Assembly (NCBI RefSeq): GCF_013377905.1
Contig: NZ_JABKAV010000001.1
Location: 124,001 to 188,000 of the forward strand
Direction of reading: 5' to 3'
DNA from: Hymenobacter terrestris
GTDB lineage: Bacteria; Bacteroidota; Bacteroidia; Cytophagales; Hymenobacteraceae
Length of the DNA: 64,000 bases
The position numbers and the translations under genes are program-made. The notes below the pieces were generated by a model. That model had not been told where the DNA came from and ran no database searches. It was given only the letters and a program-made list of their open reading frames with translations. Positions 63,061-64,000 of this stretch are shown here, piece after piece. Each line of letters opens with the position of its first letter. Within the stretch, counting starts at the first letter, position 1.

Positions 63061-63727
63061 GAGCAGCAGTTTCGGAAGCAGGTTGGGCCAGCAAAGCTAC
63101 GCCATCGGAAGCACCCAGGCGGTCGGCACCGGCTGCTACGAGGGCCAGAGCAGCTTCGCGGGTGCGGATTCCGCCGGAGGCTTTCAGGCGGATATGGGTA
63201 GGCAGCGAGGCGCGCATCAGTTCAATGTCGGCCACCGAGGCACCGCGGCTGGCAAAGCCGGTACTGGTTTTCACGAAGTTGGCTCCGGCCTCGGCGCATA
63301 GCTGGCAGGCCGTCACAATTTCGGCCTCCGTGAGCAAAGCCGTTTCGATAATAACTTTGAGCAACGCCCCACGCATACGGCACAGCTCGGCCAGCTGCCC
63401 GATTTCGTCCTCAACCTCCTCGTGCTGGACAGCTTTCAGGGCCCCGATATTCAGCACCATGTCCAGTTCGGTAGCGCCATCATTGAGGGCCAGGTGGCCT
63501 TCAAAAAACTTCACCTTGGCCAGCGAGTAACCCAACGGAAACCCGATAACTGTACACACGGCCACGCCCGAGTTCTGCAGCGCGTCGGCGGCCTGGCGCA
63601 CGTAGCAGGGTGGCACGCACACGCTGGCAAAGCCGTGGGTTACCGCTTCGGCACAGAGCCGCGCAATCTGCTCGGGGGTGGCGTCGGGTTTCAGCAGTGT
63701 GTGGTCGATGTATGGCGCGAGGTTCAT
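63026..63727 (-). CDS. deoC: Deoxyribose-phosphate aldolase
   Basis: A 233-residue TIM-barrel class I aldolase that cleaves 2-deoxyribose-5-phosphate to glyceraldehyde-3-phosphate and acetaldehyde in nucleoside salvage. The Schiff-base Lys153 is in FVKTSTGF; Asp89 (TELDMVLNIG) and Lys182 (RLKASGGIRT) complete the site. The opening MNLAPYIDHTLLKPDA is canonical. The last 35 bp overlap the start of the SPOR-like lipoprotein gene. Confidence 0.95.
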   Translation of the reverse strand: MNLAPYIDHTLLKPDATPEQIARLCAEAVTHGFASVCVPPCYVRQAADALQNSGVAVCTVIGFPLGYSLAKVKFFEGHLALNDGATELDMVLNIGALKAVQHEEVEDEIGQLAELCRMRGALLKVIIETALLTEAEIVTACQLCAEAGANFVKTSTGFASRGASVADIELMRASLPTHIRLKASGGIRTREAALALVAAGADRLGASDGVALLAQPASETAAHDSDHNTSAAS

Positions 63728-63787
63728 GGGTGGAGATTTTGAGGCCTAGGTGGTAACATGGGCTCACTGGGCTACAGTGGAAAGGCT

Positions 63788-63873
63788 GTTATCCTGACGA
63801 AAGAAGGACCTATACGGAAGCTAACATCAAATGATATTACCTTCTGTACAGGTCCTCCCTTCGTCAGGATGAC
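63788..63873. repeat. Palindromic element, family D
   Basis: Imperfect 37-bp arms (63788-63824 and 63837-63873) with ATCCTGACGAA.G.AGGACCT. It shares TCCTGA and AGGACCT with 38566-38642. It lies between deoC and the partial ABC gene. Confidence 0.75.
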
Positions 63874-63912
63874 AGGTGGTTGCTTGAAGCCAACCGGTCA
63901 TCCAAAACCCTA

Positions 63913-63999
63913 CTAGTCAATCAGTACGGCCCGGTCATTCAGCAGGTCTTCTTCCACCTGCTTGAACTTCACATCGCGCACAATGCGGCCATCCATGTA
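63913..63999 (-). CDS. C-terminal end of an ABC transporter ATPase (partial)
   Basis: Only the last 28 codons are in the window. YMDGRIVRDVKFKQVEEDLL is the typical tail after the H-loop of MacB/LolD-type ABC ATPases (xxDGRIVxD). The stop TAG is at 63915-63913. The rest of the gene lies beyond the window edge. Confidence 0.6.
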   Translation of the reverse strand, partial: YMDGRIVRDVKFKQVEEDLLNDRAVLID

Positions 64000-64000
64000 T

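Noticed and set aside
1-64000. CRISPR arrays, transposases, phage genes or toxin-antitoxin pairs
   Set aside because: No regularly spaced direct repeats or mobile-element proteins were seen. The YwqK name includes 'antitoxin' only by family label; no toxin gene is adjacent.

Overview
The window looks like a chromosomal segment of a high-GC Bacteroidota, most likely Cytophagales and close to Hymenobacter. The supporting signs are promoters of the -33 TTTG / -7 TAnnTTTG type, near-absence of Shine-Dalgarno sequences, a secreted amylase with a type IX secretion (T9SS) sorting domain, many lipoproteins with short signal peptides, and families such as DUF3857, DUF3108, DUF3089 and the YwqK/MORN_2 repeats. 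No transposase, phage, CRISPR, rRNA or tRNA gene was seen. The organism call is inference; no database search was possible.

Layout. 1-2.9 kb: a partner-switching module (SpoIIE-type phosphatase, STAS antagonist, RsbW-like ATPase). 3-8.7 kb: two parvulin-type periplasmic foldases, a MoxR ATPase and a small unknown protein. 9-16.4 kb: a GNAT acetyltransferase, an outer-membrane protein, recA, a DUF3108 protein, a PhoB/PhoR-like two-component pair and an RluA pseudouridine synthase. 16.6-19.5 kb: the ribosomal operon rplM-rpsI-rpsB-tsf. 19.5-25.5 kb: a small AT-rich orphan gene, a three-gene minus-strand set of envelope proteins (DUF3089, SHOCT-like, coiled coil), a small unknown gene, and a YeiH exporter with its LysR regulator. 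25.6-33.1 kb: secreted or periplasmic degradation (S9 peptidase, GH13 amylase, M28 peptidase) and a fasciclin lipoprotein. 33-43.2 kb: a FUSC membrane protein, a four-PAS histidine kinase with a CheY-like regulator, a membrane-anchored MutS-like ATPase, a TonB-C protein and a DisA-like (DACNV-type) protein. 43.3-52.1 kb: hotdog and PPC proteins, then a three-gene envelope cluster (giant YwqK-repeat protein plus two DUF3857 proteins). 52.4-56 kb: an ECF sigma / anti-sigma / surface-protein operon with a divergent lipoprotein. 56-64 kb: ALDH7, DegP/HtrA, a frameshifted hsp20, a beta-barrel candidate, an M20 amidohydrolase, a SPOR-like lipoprotein, deoC, and the tail of an ABC ATPase.

The genes combine core housekeeping (recA, ribosomal operon, deoC) with a heavy load of envelope biogenesis, envelope stress and extracellular nutrient capture. 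Intergenic DNA is unusually rich in long, nearly perfect inverted repeats that fall into several families. They lie between genes, and some probably double as terminators. The most unusual items are the DisA-like protein with a non-canonical active site, the YwqK / active transglutaminase / inactive transglutaminase cluster, the fasciclin promoter with a palindrome in its spacer, the broken hsp20 with phased repeats upstream, and the palindrome families.
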